This document shows, in pieces, positions 18,079-25,784 of a stretch of 64,000 nt of DNA. The stretch is taken from the NCBI GenBank assembly GCA_017941345.1, contig JAGAWQ010000005.1:119100-183099 (forward strand), in the 5' to 3' direction. Under the pieces are notes generated by a model, which was given only the letters and a program-made list of their open reading frames with translations, ran no database searches and had not been told where the DNA came from. Source of the stretch: Prevotella sp. GTDB lineage: Bacteria; Bacteroidota; Bacteroidia; Bacteroidales; Bacteroidaceae. Made by a program: the position numbers and the translations under genes. Positions within the stretch are counted from its first letter, which is position 1; every line of letters begins with the position of its first letter.

Positions 18079-18543
18079 TTATTTAAAATAATAGAGGAAG
18101 GAGGCGATGCCCTCAAGAGCAGGCTTGCGCTGGCCTTCAATCTCAATCACAAACTTGATTTCTGCCTTACAGATACCACGAAGGTTCTGGATGCTGTGCA
18201 GCTTGGTGACCAGACGTACACGGCTGCCTGTAATGACGGGCTGGCCGAAGCGCATGTCGTTCATGCCGTAGTTCACCAGCATCTTGATGTTGTTAACTTC
18301 GATAATCTGATCCCACATGTAAGGCAACAGCGAGAGTGTCAGATAGCCGTGGGCGATGGTCGACTTATAGGGACTCTCCTCCTTGGCACGTGCAACGTCA
18401 ACGTGAATCCACTGGTGGTCGAGCGTAGCGTCGGCAAACAGATTGATACGGTCCTGATCTACCTGCAACCATTCTGAGGCTCCCAGGTCTTCACCCAGAT
18501 GGGCGGCAAACTCGTCGTACGAGTTAATGACTAATTTTCCCAT
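18079..18543 (-). CDS. MaoC-family dehydratase (hotdog hydratase)
   Basis: A 154-residue single hotdog-fold protein. The hydratase-2 motif is clear: FADATLDHQWIHVD with the catalytic Asp/His pair and, after it, TIAHGYLTLSLLP. Such enzymes hydrate short trans-2-enoyl-CoA thioesters to (R)-3-hydroxyacyl-CoA; the actual substrate is unknown and no fatty-acid gene adjoins it. It has its own -7 box at 18575-18582 and faces away from the tRNA-Arg gene. Confidence 0.88.
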   Translation of the reverse strand: MGKLVINSYDEFAAHLGEDLGASEWLQVDQDRINLFADATLDHQWIHVDVARAKEESPYKSTIAHGYLTLSLLPYMWDQIIEVNNIKMLVNYGMNDMRFGQPVITGSRVRLVTKLHSIQNLRGICKAEIKFVIEIEGQRKPALEGIASFLYYFK

Positions 18544-18574
18544 GTTTTTTCTTGTTTTGATAATAATTATGGTG

Positions 18575-18582
18575 CAAAGGTA
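18575..18582 (-). promoter_or_regulatory. -7 box of the MaoC gene
   Basis: Reads TACCTTTG on the minus strand, 32 bp before the ATG. An identical box at 18605-18612 faces the other way, towards the tRNA. Confidence 0.55.
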
Positions 18583-18604
18583 ATCATTTTTCGCGGAAAA
18601 TGCT

Positions 18605-18612
18605 TACCTTTG
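18605..18612 (+). promoter_or_regulatory. -7 box of tRNA-Arg
   Basis: TACCTTTG, 16 bp before the mature 5' end of the tRNA. Confidence 0.5.
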
Positions 18613-18627
18613 CACTCGAAATCCGTT

Positions 18628-18699
18628 GCCCTGATAGTTAAATGGATATAACAAGGTCCTCCTAAGACTTAGTTCCGCGTTCGATTCGCGGTCGGGGTA
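18628..18699 (+). tRNA. tRNA-Arg (anticodon CCT)
   Basis: The cloverleaf folds by eye: acceptor GCCCTGA with TCGGGGT (one G-T pair inside and one at the end), D stem GTTA/TAAC, anticodon stem AGGTC/GACTT around loop CTCCTAA giving anticodon CCT, a 4-base variable loop, and T stem CCGCG/CGCGG around TTCGATT. Discriminator A; the 3' CCA is not encoded. It reads the AGG codon. comF begins in the opposite direction 12 bp downstream. Confidence 0.93.
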
Positions 18700-18711
18700 C
18701 TTCCCTCATTT

Positions 18712-19410
18712 TCAGCTTTTTGTAAACCCGAAGGTCAGCACGCTGATGCTTATTCCTTCCACATGCTTGATGGCGTCGATGCAGGCTATCAGTGTGGCTC
18801 CTGTGGTGCAGATGTCATCAATCAACAGCACATGTTTGTTTTTAAGTTCCGCATCATCCTTCAGTAGAAAGATGTCTTTCACATTCTCTTGGCGTTCTTG
18901 TCGCCTAAGTTTTGTTTGACTTTGTCTGAAGTCGCGTCTGGCTATGGCTTTTGTGACAATGGGAATGCCTGTTTTTTGCTGTATGCCACGAGCCAGTTCT
19001 TCACTTTGATTATAGCCTCGCTGGTGGAGTCTGTTCTTGGCCAGTGGTACTGGAACAAGTGCGTCGATGTTATCGAAATAACGGGCGTATGACATTTCAA
19101 CACCCATCAGTCGTCCCATGTCTTCGCCAATATCGGGGCGTCCGCCATATTTTAGTTTATATACGATTTGGGCCATCTCAGAGTGGGGCTCATAATATAT
19201 AAAGGCGGCTGCCTGTTTTACTGGTGTAATGTGCCAGAAGTGTTGGGCCATGAGATTATCTTCAGGGGTAAACTGAAAAACGGTACGTGGTAAGTGTAGT
19301 AAACATACGGAACAAAGGCTACGCTCTGTGGGAGCTAGCCGTTCGCCACATACTACACATTGACGTGGCGAAATAAAGTCGAGAATCCTAGTCCACCAGC
19401 TCGTCCTCAT
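18712..19410 (-). CDS. ComF-family phosphoribosyltransferase-like protein
   Basis: A 232-residue ComF homologue. The N-terminal zinc ribbon has two CxxC pairs (CVVCGERL and CSVC), and the C-terminal phosphoribosyltransferase fold has the PRPP loop LLIDDICTTGAT. ComF helps single-stranded DNA handling in natural competence of Bacillus and Haemophilus; its role in Bacteroidetes is not established. It overlaps the end of recX by 23 bp and is the last gene of prmC-recX-comF. Confidence 0.9.
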   Translation of the reverse strand: MRTSWWTRILDFISPRQCVVCGERLAPTERSLCSVCLLHLPRTVFQFTPEDNLMAQHFWHITPVKQAAAFIYYEPHSEMAQIVYKLKYGGRPDIGEDMGRLMGVEMSYARYFDNIDALVPVPLAKNRLHQRGYNQSEELARGIQQKTGIPIVTKAIARRDFRQSQTKLRRQERQENVKDIFLLKDDAELKNKHVLLIDDICTTGATLIACIDAIKHVEGISISVLTFGFTKS

Positions 19411-19867
19411 CTTCTACGTCCAGACACTGTCTGATGATATCGAATGTAAAGCCGCGACTCAGCGCAAACCTCACTAACTTGCGGGTCGTCTCGTATTCGT
19501 CGGCAGCCTTCGTAGACTTACGTTTCTGTTTCAGCAGCGGTCTTAGCACATTCAGATATTCCTCGTCATCAATCTCGCTCAACACACGCTGACGTATGTC
19601 TTCGTCGATGTGTTTCTGCCACAGCGCCTGTTCCACTTTCCGGCACCCCCACTTGTTGTAGCGTATCTTGTCTTTGACAAAAGCTCGCGCATAACGCTCG
19701 TCGTCCACGTAACGCTCCTTGACCAGACGCTCCATCACCTGCGCCTGTGCTTCCTCCGACAGCTCCCAGCGTCGCATCTTCTCCAGCATTTCATATTGGC
19801 AGTGCTCTGCTTGTGCGCAGAGACTGGCCAGCGTCAGATAGGCTTCCTGTTCTGTTTTCTGCTTCAT
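19388..19867 (-). CDS. recX: Regulatory protein RecX
   Basis: A 159-residue all-helical protein of the RecX family, which binds RecA filaments and limits their growth. Typical repeats are visible: EKMRRWELSEEAQAQVMERL, VDDERYARAFVKDKIRYNKWG (cited in part) and the third repeat ending FTFDIIRQCL. No recA lies nearby. The ATG overlaps the prmC stop by 4 bp (ATGA), so the two are coupled. Confidence 0.88.
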   Translation of the reverse strand: MKQKTEQEAYLTLASLCAQAEHCQYEMLEKMRRWELSEEAQAQVMERLVKERYVDDERYARAFVKDKIRYNKWGCRKVEQALWQKHIDEDIRQRVLSEIDDEEYLNVLRPLLKQKRKSTKAADEYETTRKLVRFALSRGFTFDIIRQCLDVEDEDELVD

Positions 19868-20697
19868 TGTCTTGCTCTTATCATTCGTTGTTTGCCGTAT
19901 TGGTCGATTTTGATTTCGATGTCGTGATACGACATCATACTTAACATATCTGCCAGTTCTTGAGCGTAGAGGGAATTCATTTCAAAGTAAAGCAGACCTC
20001 CCGTTTTCAGTGCTGTCAGCCCATATTGAGCAATGGCGCTGTAGAAGAGCAGGGGAGAGTCGTCGGGTATGAAGAGTGCGGTATGGGGTTCGTGTTCCAG
20101 CACGTTAGCTTCCATACGCGCGCGTTCCTTATTACATATATAAGGTGGATTGCTCACTATCACGTCCCATTGCTCATGGTCTTGTGGCGCGTTTAGCGCA
20201 TCTGTCTGTTCAAAAGTCACGTTGGAATGGAGTCGTTTGGCATTTTCCCGTGCCACCTGTAGTGCCGCTTCAGAGATGTCCCAGGCCGTCACCTCGGCTT
20301 TAGGCAGTTCTGCTGCCAGCGTGATGGCGATACACCCGCTGCCAGTACCTATGTCAAGAACCGTACAGGTTGACAGCGCTTTCATGTCATCAACTATCCA
20401 CCGGCACAGCTCTTCTGTCTCTGGCCGGGGTATCAGCACGCTTGGGTTCACTAGGAATGTCCGTCCGCAGAAATCGGCCTGCCCCAGTACATACTGCACA
20501 GGTTCCTGTAGTTCCAATCGTCGTGTGATTTCTGCCAGTTCTGCTTGGTCGTTTGCTGATAATTGCGTATCTTTGCCGATGAAAAGGTCTGATAGCGTCA
20601 GGTGGAAGCGCACGTCATAGACTAATCGGGCAATGGCTTTGGCCTCGCCCTCGTCATAAACCTGCGCCAAGCGACGCCACAGTTTCTGGTAGTTCAT
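19864..20697 (-). CDS. prmC: Peptide chain release factor N5-glutamine methyltransferase
   Basis: A 277-residue SAM-dependent enzyme that methylates the Gln of the GGQ motif of release factors. The SAM loop is VLDIGTGSGCIAITLA and the active-site motif is NPPYI (VSNPPYICNKE), specific for N5-glutamine methyltransferases. PRPETEEL is also conserved. The start MNYQKLWRRLAQ is chosen because the -7 box lies at 20706-20713; in-frame codons upstream run into ribD. It leads a three-gene operon with recX and comF and diverges from ribD. Confidence 0.93.
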   Translation of the reverse strand: MNYQKLWRRLAQVYDEGEAKAIARLVYDVRFHLTLSDLFIGKDTQLSANDQAELAEITRRLELQEPVQYVLGQADFCGRTFLVNPSVLIPRPETEELCRWIVDDMKALSTCTVLDIGTGSGCIAITLAAELPKAEVTAWDISEAALQVARENAKRLHSNVTFEQTDALNAPQDHEQWDVIVSNPPYICNKERARMEANVLEHEPHTALFIPDDSPLLFYSAIAQYGLTALKTGGLLYFEMNSLYAQELADMLSMMSYHDIEIKIDQYGKQRMIRARQ

Positions 20698-20705
20698 AGC
20701 AAATG

Positions 20706-20713
20706 CAAAAGTA
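20706..20713 (-). promoter_or_regulatory. -7 box of the prmC operon
   Basis: TACTTTTG on the minus strand, only 8 bp before the prmC ATG, so the leader would be very short. It lies in the 24-bp gap to the divergent ribD. Confidence 0.4.
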
Positions 20714-20721
20714 CGAAAATT

Positions 20722-21690
20722 ATGGAGAATCTCCAAATCTCTACAGATGAAAAATTCATGCATCGTTGCCTGCAATTGGCAGCCAATGGCATACGAGGTG
20801 CGCGACCGAACCCAATGGTCGGCGCTGTCATCGTTGCTGACGGGCGTATTATCGGTGAAGGCTATCATGTTCGTTGCGGCGAGGGTCATGCCGAGGTGAA
20901 TGCCTTTGCATCAGTACGTTCTGAGGACGAGCCGTTGCTGAGGGATGCTACTATCTATGTGTCTTTGGAGCCTTGTGCCCATTTTGGTAAGACACCGCCT
21001 TGTGCCGACCTTATTGTCAGCAAGGGGTTAAAAAGAGTTGTCGTGGGTTGCATCGACCCTTTTGCTGAAGTGCAGGGTAGGGGTATCGCAAAGATTCGCC
21101 AGGCAGGCATTGAGGTGACTGTGGGTGTTTTGGAACAGGAGTGCAAGTGGCTGAACCGTCGTTTCTTCACCTTTCATTCCAAGCATCGCCCTTACATCAT
21201 CCTGAAGTGGGCGCAAACTTCCAATGGTTTCATCGACAATCAAGGTCAAGCCCTCCAGATCAGCAATGAGCAGACGCAGATGCTCTCCCATAAGCTTCGT
21301 GCAGAGGAGGATGCCATACTGGTAGGACATACTACCGATGTCCGCGAACATCCCCAACTGACTGTCCGTCATTGGGTTGGCCCTAACCCCAAGCGCATCG
21401 TCTTGACGCGCCAAAGGCCTTTGCCACAGCTCATGGACGACCTCTATCAGCACGGCATCCAGTCTCTTATTGTCGAGGGTGGTCGGCAGACCCACGAGTC
21501 GTTTATCCAAGCTGGTTTGTGGGATGAAATCCGTGTGGAAACGGCTCCTATCGTCGTCAGCGATGGCACACGTGCTCCCCAACTACCATCCGATGTGGTG
21601 CTGATAAGTAGTGGTGAATATGTTGGGAATCTTCTTACTTCCTACCGAAGTCAGCAGGCACTTCACCCCACTTCTGCGTCTCCCATTTGA
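20722..21690 (+). CDS. ribD: Bifunctional riboflavin deaminase/reductase RibD
   Basis: A 322-residue two-domain enzyme for the second and third steps of riboflavin synthesis. The N-terminal deaminase has the zinc motif GHAEVNAF and the PCAHFGKTPPCADL block. The reductase (about 150-322) has ILKWAQTSNGFI and IVEGGRQTHESF, both typical. It is about 40 residues shorter than E. coli RibD, the missing part being in the reductase. The last 14 codons run on into the convergent RNase H gene (56-bp overlap), which suggests loss of an earlier stop. Only 24 bp separate it from prmC, so its promoter must lie within prmC. Confidence 0.93.
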   Translation: MENLQISTDEKFMHRCLQLAANGIRGARPNPMVGAVIVADGRIIGEGYHVRCGEGHAEVNAFASVRSEDEPLLRDATIYVSLEPCAHFGKTPPCADLIVSKGLKRVVVGCIDPFAEVQGRGIAKIRQAGIEVTVGVLEQECKWLNRRFFTFHSKHRPYIILKWAQTSNGFIDNQGQALQISNEQTQMLSHKLRAEEDAILVGHTTDVREHPQLTVRHWVGPNPKRIVLTRQRPLPQLMDDLYQHGIQSLIVEGGRQTHESFIQAGLWDEIRVETAPIVVSDGTRAPQLPSDVVLISSGEYVGNLLTSYRSQQALHPTSASPI

Positions 21691-22105
21691 TGATAGGGTT
21701 GCGCCAGGTGTGTGTGTTTAGCCAACGCTCGGCACGAAGTATAATCTGATAGAGCGGCTCCGTTTCAGGCGTACGCTCTAACTTCGTCTTACATTTCCGC
21801 TTGTTGACCCATAAAATGGCGTTATACGAGTCGCTGTATATCGCCTTGTCGTGTAACCCTTGTTGCTGCATCAGAGCCAGCGCATGTACAATAGCCAGAA
21901 ACTCGCCGATATTATTCGTGCCCTTCATGGGACCGAAGTGGAACACACGGGCTCCCGTCTGCAAATCTATGGCCTGATACTCCATAGGCCCAGGATTGCC
22001 TGAGCAGGCGGCGTCTACAGCCCACGCGTCTGCCCTAACCTCCATAGGCAGGGGCAGTACGGTGTCGTGGCGATAATCCGGCGGATTTAAATTGTCAATT
22101 ATCAA
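21635..22105 (-). CDS. Ribonuclease H-like protein, viroplasmin domain absent
   Basis: An RNase HI fold of up to 156 residues that would degrade RNA in RNA-DNA hybrids. Seen: the first acidic strand WAVDAACSGNPGPMEYQA, then GTNNIGEFLAIVHAL with the catalytic Glu, and AIYSDSYNAILWVNK with Asp. Many Bacteroidetes relatives carry an N-terminal viroplasmin domain that is not here. The open frame begins at a TTG (22105) inside a heptad repeat array; the first ATG (22045) would cut off LPLP, which looks conserved, so the true start is uncertain. The 3' end overlaps ribD by 56 bp. Confidence 0.8.
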   Translation of the reverse strand: MIIDNLNPPDYRHDTVLPLPMEVRADAWAVDAACSGNPGPMEYQAIDLQTGARVFHFGPMKGTNNIGEFLAIVHALALMQQQGLHDKAIYSDSYNAILWVNKRKCKTKLERTPETEPLYQIILRAERWLNTHTWRNPIIKWETQKWGEVPADFGRK

Positions 22106-22138
22106 TTATCAATTTTCAATTTTCAATTATCAATTAAT
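22090..22138. repeat. Heptad tandem repeat between RNase H gene and argS
   Basis: Six 7-bp units of the form AATTNTC: GTC, ATC, ATC, TTC, TTC, ATC endings after AATT, then AATTAAT. It fills the gap after argS and supplies the first codons of the RNase H frame. Confidence 0.85.
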
Positions 22139-23943
22139 TACATGCGCTCAGGAACCTCAATACCCAGCAGGGCCATACCGTTCTTTATAATCTTGGCAAC
22201 GTTCTTGGCCAGCATCAAGCGAACAGCTTTCTTCTGCTCATCAGGCTCGTTCAGAATGCTATAGTCGTGGTAGAACTGATTGAATACCTTCGTCAGCTCG
22301 TAGCAGTAGTTGGCGATGCCGCTGGGTGAGTAGTCTTTGCCAGCCTGCTCTACGGCAGCACCATATTCGCTCATCTTCTGAATCAGCTCAATCTCTTTGG
22401 GGGCAAGAGAAATGTCTGAGCTTGAAGTGTTCTCTTGCTCCTTGCTCCTTGCTCCTTGCTCCTCTTCGCTCTTGCGCAGAATAGAGCGGATGCGGGCGTA
22501 TGTGTATTGGATGAAGGGACCTGTGTTCCCGTTGAAATCGATACTTTCCTCAGGATTGAACAGCATGTTCTTGCGGGCATCGACTTTCAGAATGAAATAT
22601 TTCAGCGCACCCATGCCAACGATACGGGCAATCTCGTTGCGCTCTGCCTCGCTCATGTCGTCGAATTTCCCCAACTCCATGGAAGTCTTCAGGGCGTCAT
22701 CCACCATCAGCTGCATCAAGTCGTCGGCATCAACGACAGTTCCCTCACGACTCTTCATCTTACCGTTAGGCAGTTCGACCATACCATAAGAGAAGTGCGT
22801 CAGTTCCTTACCCCACTTGAAACCTAAGCGGTCGAGCAGGATAGAGAGTACCTGGAAATGGTAATTTTGCTCGTTTCCAACGACATAAATCATCTTGTCG
22901 ATGGGGTAGTCTTGGAAGCGCATTTCAGCAGTACCGATGTCCTGTGTCATATAGACCGAAGTGCCATCGCTGCGGAGCAGTAGTTTCTGGTCGAGACCCT
23001 CGTTGGTCAGGTCTGCCCAGACGCTGTTGTCCTCATGGCGTTCGAACAAGCCTTTGGCGAGGCCTTCTTCCACCTTGGCTTTTCCCTTCAGGTAGGTCTG
23101 GCTCTCATAATAGATTTTATCGAACGATACACCCATCTTCTTGTAGGTCTCGTCGAAGCCGGCATATACCCAGTTGTTCATTTTCTCCCATAGGGCACGT
23201 ACCTCAGGGTCGTTCTGTTCCCATTTCACCAGCATCTCGTGAGCCTCTTTGATAAGTGGAGCCTCTTGTTTGGCCTGTTCCTCGTCCATACCTTGAGCGA
23301 CGAGTTCCTTGATTTCCTCGCGATAATGCTTGTCGAAGGCTACGTAGTAGTCGCCAATCAGATGGTCGCCTTTCTTGCCTGATGACTCAGGAGTCTCACC
23401 ATTGCCCCATTTCAGCCAAGCCAGCATCGACTTGCAGATATGGATGCCGCGGTCGTTCACGATGTTCGTCTTCACCACCTTGTTGCCGTTGGCCTGCATA
23501 ATCTGTGCCAGCGACCAACCCAGCAGGTTGTTGCGCACATGCCCCAAGTGCAGCGGCTTGTTGGTATTGGGCGACGAATACTCAATCATCACGAGAGGAG
23601 AATCCTCGTTGGCTTGTTTTTCGCCAAAGTGTTCGTCTTTGTCTATATCTGCTAACAGGTTCAGCCACGCCTCGTCGCTGATGCTGAGGTTCAGGAAACC
23701 CTTCACCACATTGTATTTGCTGACTGCCTCGCAGTTCTGTACCAAGTATTCGCCAATCTCCTGTCCCGCCTGTTCAGGACTCTTGCGAGCCATCTTCACA
23801 AAGGGGAACACCACGAGGGTCAGACTACCCTCAAACTCGCTGCGTGTCTTCTGCAGCTGCACCATCTTTTCAGGCACTTCCTGTCCGTACAATGCCTTCA
23901 CAGCAGCCTGTGCTGCTGCCATTATCTGTTGTTCAATCTTCAT
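22138..23943 (-). CDS. argS: Arginine--tRNA ligase
   Basis: A 601-residue class I aminoacyl-tRNA synthetase. The HIGH-type motif is in SSPNTNKPLHLGHVRNN; the second catalytic loop is MKSREGTVVDADD, where ArgRS lacks a classical KMSKS. The C-terminal DALR domain ends LLGIEVPERM. The start MKIEQQIM follows a good promoter. Residues about 495-503, between the catalytic core and the DALR domain, are encoded by four copies of a 7-bp repeat (reads EQGARSKEQ), which looks like a recent in-frame insertion in a surface loop. Two promoters precede it. Confidence 0.96.
   Translation of the reverse strand: MKIEQQIMAAAQAAVKALYGQEVPEKMVQLQKTRSEFEGSLTLVVFPFVKMARKSPEQAGQEIGEYLVQNCEAVSKYNVVKGFLNLSISDEAWLNLLADIDKDEHFGEKQANEDSPLVMIEYSSPNTNKPLHLGHVRNNLLGWSLAQIMQANGNKVVKTNIVNDRGIHICKSMLAWLKWGNGETPESSGKKGDHLIGDYYVAFDKHYREEIKELVAQGMDEEQAKQEAPLIKEAHEMLVKWEQNDPEVRALWEKMNNWVYAGFDETYKKMGVSFDKIYYESQTYLKGKAKVEEGLAKGLFERHEDNSVWADLTNEGLDQKLLLRSDGTSVYMTQDIGTAEMRFQDYPIDKMIYVVGNEQNYHFQVLSILLDRLGFKWGKELTHFSYGMVELPNGKMKSREGTVVDADDLMQLMVDDALKTSMELGKFDDMSEAERNEIARIVGMGALKYFILKVDARKNMLFNPEESIDFNGNTGPFIQYTYARIRSILRKSEEEQGARSKEQENTSSSDISLAPKEIELIQKMSEYGAAVEQAGKDYSPSGIANYCYELTKVFNQFYHDYSILNEPDEQKKAVRLMLAKNVAKIIKNGMALLGIEVPERM
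22434..22461. repeat. Four perfect 7-bp repeats inside argS
   Basis: CTTGCTC four times without mismatch on the plus strand (GAGCAAG on the coding strand), followed by imperfect CTCTTCG and CTCTTGC. It is read in frame and keeps argS open. Confidence 0.95.
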
Positions 23944-23962
23944 TGCTTTCAAATTTTGGGTG

Positions 23963-23993
23963 CAAAGGTACGAAAAGTCGAGAGCAGAACAAA
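23963..23993 (-). promoter_or_regulatory. Proximal promoter of argS
   Basis: Minus-strand TTTG (23990-23993), 19 bp, TACCTTTG (23963-23970), 19 bp before the ATG. Confidence 0.7.
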
Positions 23994-24046
23994 ATAAATT
24001 CATTTATTTTTTATGCCGAGACGTAGTATCTTCGCCAATTTATTGG

Positions 24047-24078
24047 CAAAGGTACGAAAAGTCGAGCGAAATGCCAAA
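24047..24078 (-). promoter_or_regulatory. Distal promoter of argS
   Basis: A second TACCTTTG (24047-24054) with TTTG 20 bp upstream (24075-24078). The bases around both boxes (GCAAAGGTACGAAAAGTCGA) are identical, so the promoter region was duplicated with a spacing of 84 bp. Confidence 0.55.
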
Positions 24079-24108
24079 TAAATTTGGGCATTGTTTGCAA
24101 CGTGTTTC

Positions 24109-24471
24109 TTATTCGACCTTTCTCTGCGAGACGATGCTGATGAGTTCGTACCTGATGTTTGAAGAATCCTGCGGAGGGTTAGCGAGGGTAGTCTTCTTCA
24201 CCAGCAGTTCGTACTCGTTGCCTTTTTTGTAGGTAAAGCCCGTAATGGTTGCGAAGTGGACGCAACTCCAACGAGCACTTCCCTTTTCTTGAATCTGCAT
24301 TCCCTCGACTGGTTCGTCGGAGAACAGCGGTGTGTAGGTTCCCGTTTCGGCAGACACATACACGGTCACCTGTTCCACTTTGTCTACGTTGTCATCGTCG
24401 CTGCTGCAAGAGGCAAGGGAGAAGGCAACAAGCATCATAAACATGATTCTCCAAATCTTCATTGTTTTCAT
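24109..24471 (-). CDS. DUF4377-type lipoprotein
   Basis: A small exported lipoprotein of about 120 residues. The signal peptide ends in the lipobox SLASCSSDDD, so Cys is acylated and the protein is held at the periplasmic or outer-membrane face. The mature part has one compact domain with MQIQEKGSARWSC, ITGFTYKKGNEYELLVKK and a C-terminal YELISIVSQ, which fits DUF4377. Function unknown. ATGs at 24483, 24471 and 24462 are all possible; I take the middle one. Confidence 0.7.
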   Translation of the reverse strand: MKTMKIWRIMFMMLVAFSLASCSSDDDNVDKVEQVTVYVSAETGTYTPLFSDEPVEGMQIQEKGSARWSCVHFATITGFTYKKGNEYELLVKKTTLANPPQDSSNIRYELISIVSQRKVE

Positions 24472-24483
24472 TTTCGTTATCAT

Positions 24484-24810
24484 TTTGATGTTAATGTTTC
24501 TATCTGATTAAACACCGAAAGTCGGAAATCTTGCACCGTCGGACGTTAAACTTTCCTAATCGCAGGGCATAAAATCGGCGCGAGTCTGATTCCGCATCCG
24601 ATTCAGAGGCATCGCCAAACGCCGTTCTCGTAGATACAAGTCTCAGCCCGCGCCTGTTGCGCGAGCATCGACTCTTTTCTTCTCACGAGATATTTTGGCG
24701 AAATTTCTGAATCAAGAATCAAAAAGTCAACGCTTCCTTATGTCGTTCTATGTCCGTCGGTCTATCCGCTCATTGTTCGTCTTGTTGTTTTCGTTTCACA
24801 TTATTATCTC
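24484..24810. other. 327-bp stretch with no gene found
   Basis: No reading frame here looks real. I see short imperfect inverted repeats (for example around 24588-24610 and a GCGC-ctgtt-GCGC hairpin near 24650-24665), but no terminator, tRNA or riboswitch fold that I can support. It may be remnant DNA between the DUF4377 gene and the Rpn gene. Confidence 0.4.
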
Positions 24811-25662
24811 TTACAGTCCCTCGATTTCCTCCGCCGTCAGGCCTGTAGCCTCGGCAATTTGCTCGATGGTCATTACGTTCATGGCTTTCAGCTTGCGGGC
24901 GGTGTCTCGTTTGTTTTCTTCAGCCCCTTCTTTCAGTCCAGCCTTGTAGCGGCGCTCAGCCTCGGTGGCCTTTTCCCTGTCAACCCGTACCGCATCCCAG
25001 AAAAGGTCATAGCCCATCAACTGCTCGCGTGTGTAGGCCGACTCTTGCACAAGTTCAATGGCCTCTCGAATATCGTCGTTTTCCAACAATTCCTGCGGCA
25101 CCTCCTCCGTGTTCTTGTTAATCTCGGTGAGGAAACGGAGCCACAGCACGGCCATCTTGCGCTCGGCAATGCTCTGGGGCTGGAACTTCTTCAGTTCGAC
25201 GAAGACAAGATGGAAACCGTCAATGATTTTCTCCGTGTATTTCTCGTGAACCATCCTGTAGTAATGGATGAACTCTGGCACGTCCTTCTCAAAGTTTTCG
25301 TTGACGAGATTAAGCGAATAGACGGGGCGCAAGTCTGTGAAATCCTCAGCATGTTCCAACTGGTCAACATATACCTTGGCCGAATTGAACAACACGCGGT
25401 CTTTGAAGTTCGTCGACCAGTACATCTGCATTTCGACGATGAACTGGCGACCGTCCTTCGTCTTGCAGAACACATCGACGATGCTGTTCTTGCCGATGGA
25501 TGTGCGGGGTACGCGCTCTGGCGACATGTATTCGATGTCCTTAATCTCCTGTCCCTTGGGAAGCGGCAACAGGGCGTTGAGCAGGCTCATCACCAAATGG
25601 GGATGCTCGCCGAATATCTTCTTGAAAGTCAGGTCGGCTTTCGGGTCTAAGTACTTTGCCAT
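24811..25662 (-). CDS. Rpn-family recombination-promoting nuclease/putative transposase
   Basis: A 283-residue PD-(D/E)XK protein (PDDEXK_2 type) related to E. coli RpnA, which promotes RecA-independent recombination. The opening DPKADLTFKKIFGEHP is diagnostic. The nuclease core is NSIVDVFCKTKDGRQFIVEMQ, giving the Asp and the Glu-x-Gln. The middle is helical (ENDDIREAIEL), and the C-terminal tail (GLTAEEIEGL) is the usual short helix-turn repeat. These genes are often multicopy and mobile-like, but no inverted repeats or insertion sequence ends are obvious here. It has its own -7 box. Confidence 0.9.
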   Translation of the reverse strand: MAKYLDPKADLTFKKIFGEHPHLVMSLLNALLPLPKGQEIKDIEYMSPERVPRTSIGKNSIVDVFCKTKDGRQFIVEMQMYWSTNFKDRVLFNSAKVYVDQLEHAEDFTDLRPVYSLNLVNENFEKDVPEFIHYYRMVHEKYTEKIIDGFHLVFVELKKFQPQSIAERKMAVLWLRFLTEINKNTEEVPQELLENDDIREAIELVQESAYTREQLMGYDLFWDAVRVDREKATEAERRYKAGLKEGAEENKRDTARKLKAMNVMTIEQIAEATGLTAEEIEGL

Positions 25663-25690
25663 AATCGTGATGTTTTAAGGAAATCTGCTG

Positions 25691-25698
25691 CAAAAATA
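25691..25698 (-). promoter_or_regulatory. -7 box of the Rpn gene
   Basis: TATTTTTG on the minus strand, 28 bp before the ATG; no clear -33. Confidence 0.4.
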
Positions 25699-25784
25699 CA
25701 AAATGTTTTGGAATAATCGTGCCGTTATGGCGTTAAATCTTACGAAAGCGGGCAAAGATGTATCATTTTGTCATCTTCGCCCGC

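Noticed and set aside
24695-24949. Plus-strand frame overlapping the end of the Rpn gene
   Set aside because: No motif and overlaps a real gene antisense.
24859-25650. 263-codon plus-strand frame opposite the Rpn gene
   Set aside because: The minus strand has clear Rpn motifs; this frame has none.
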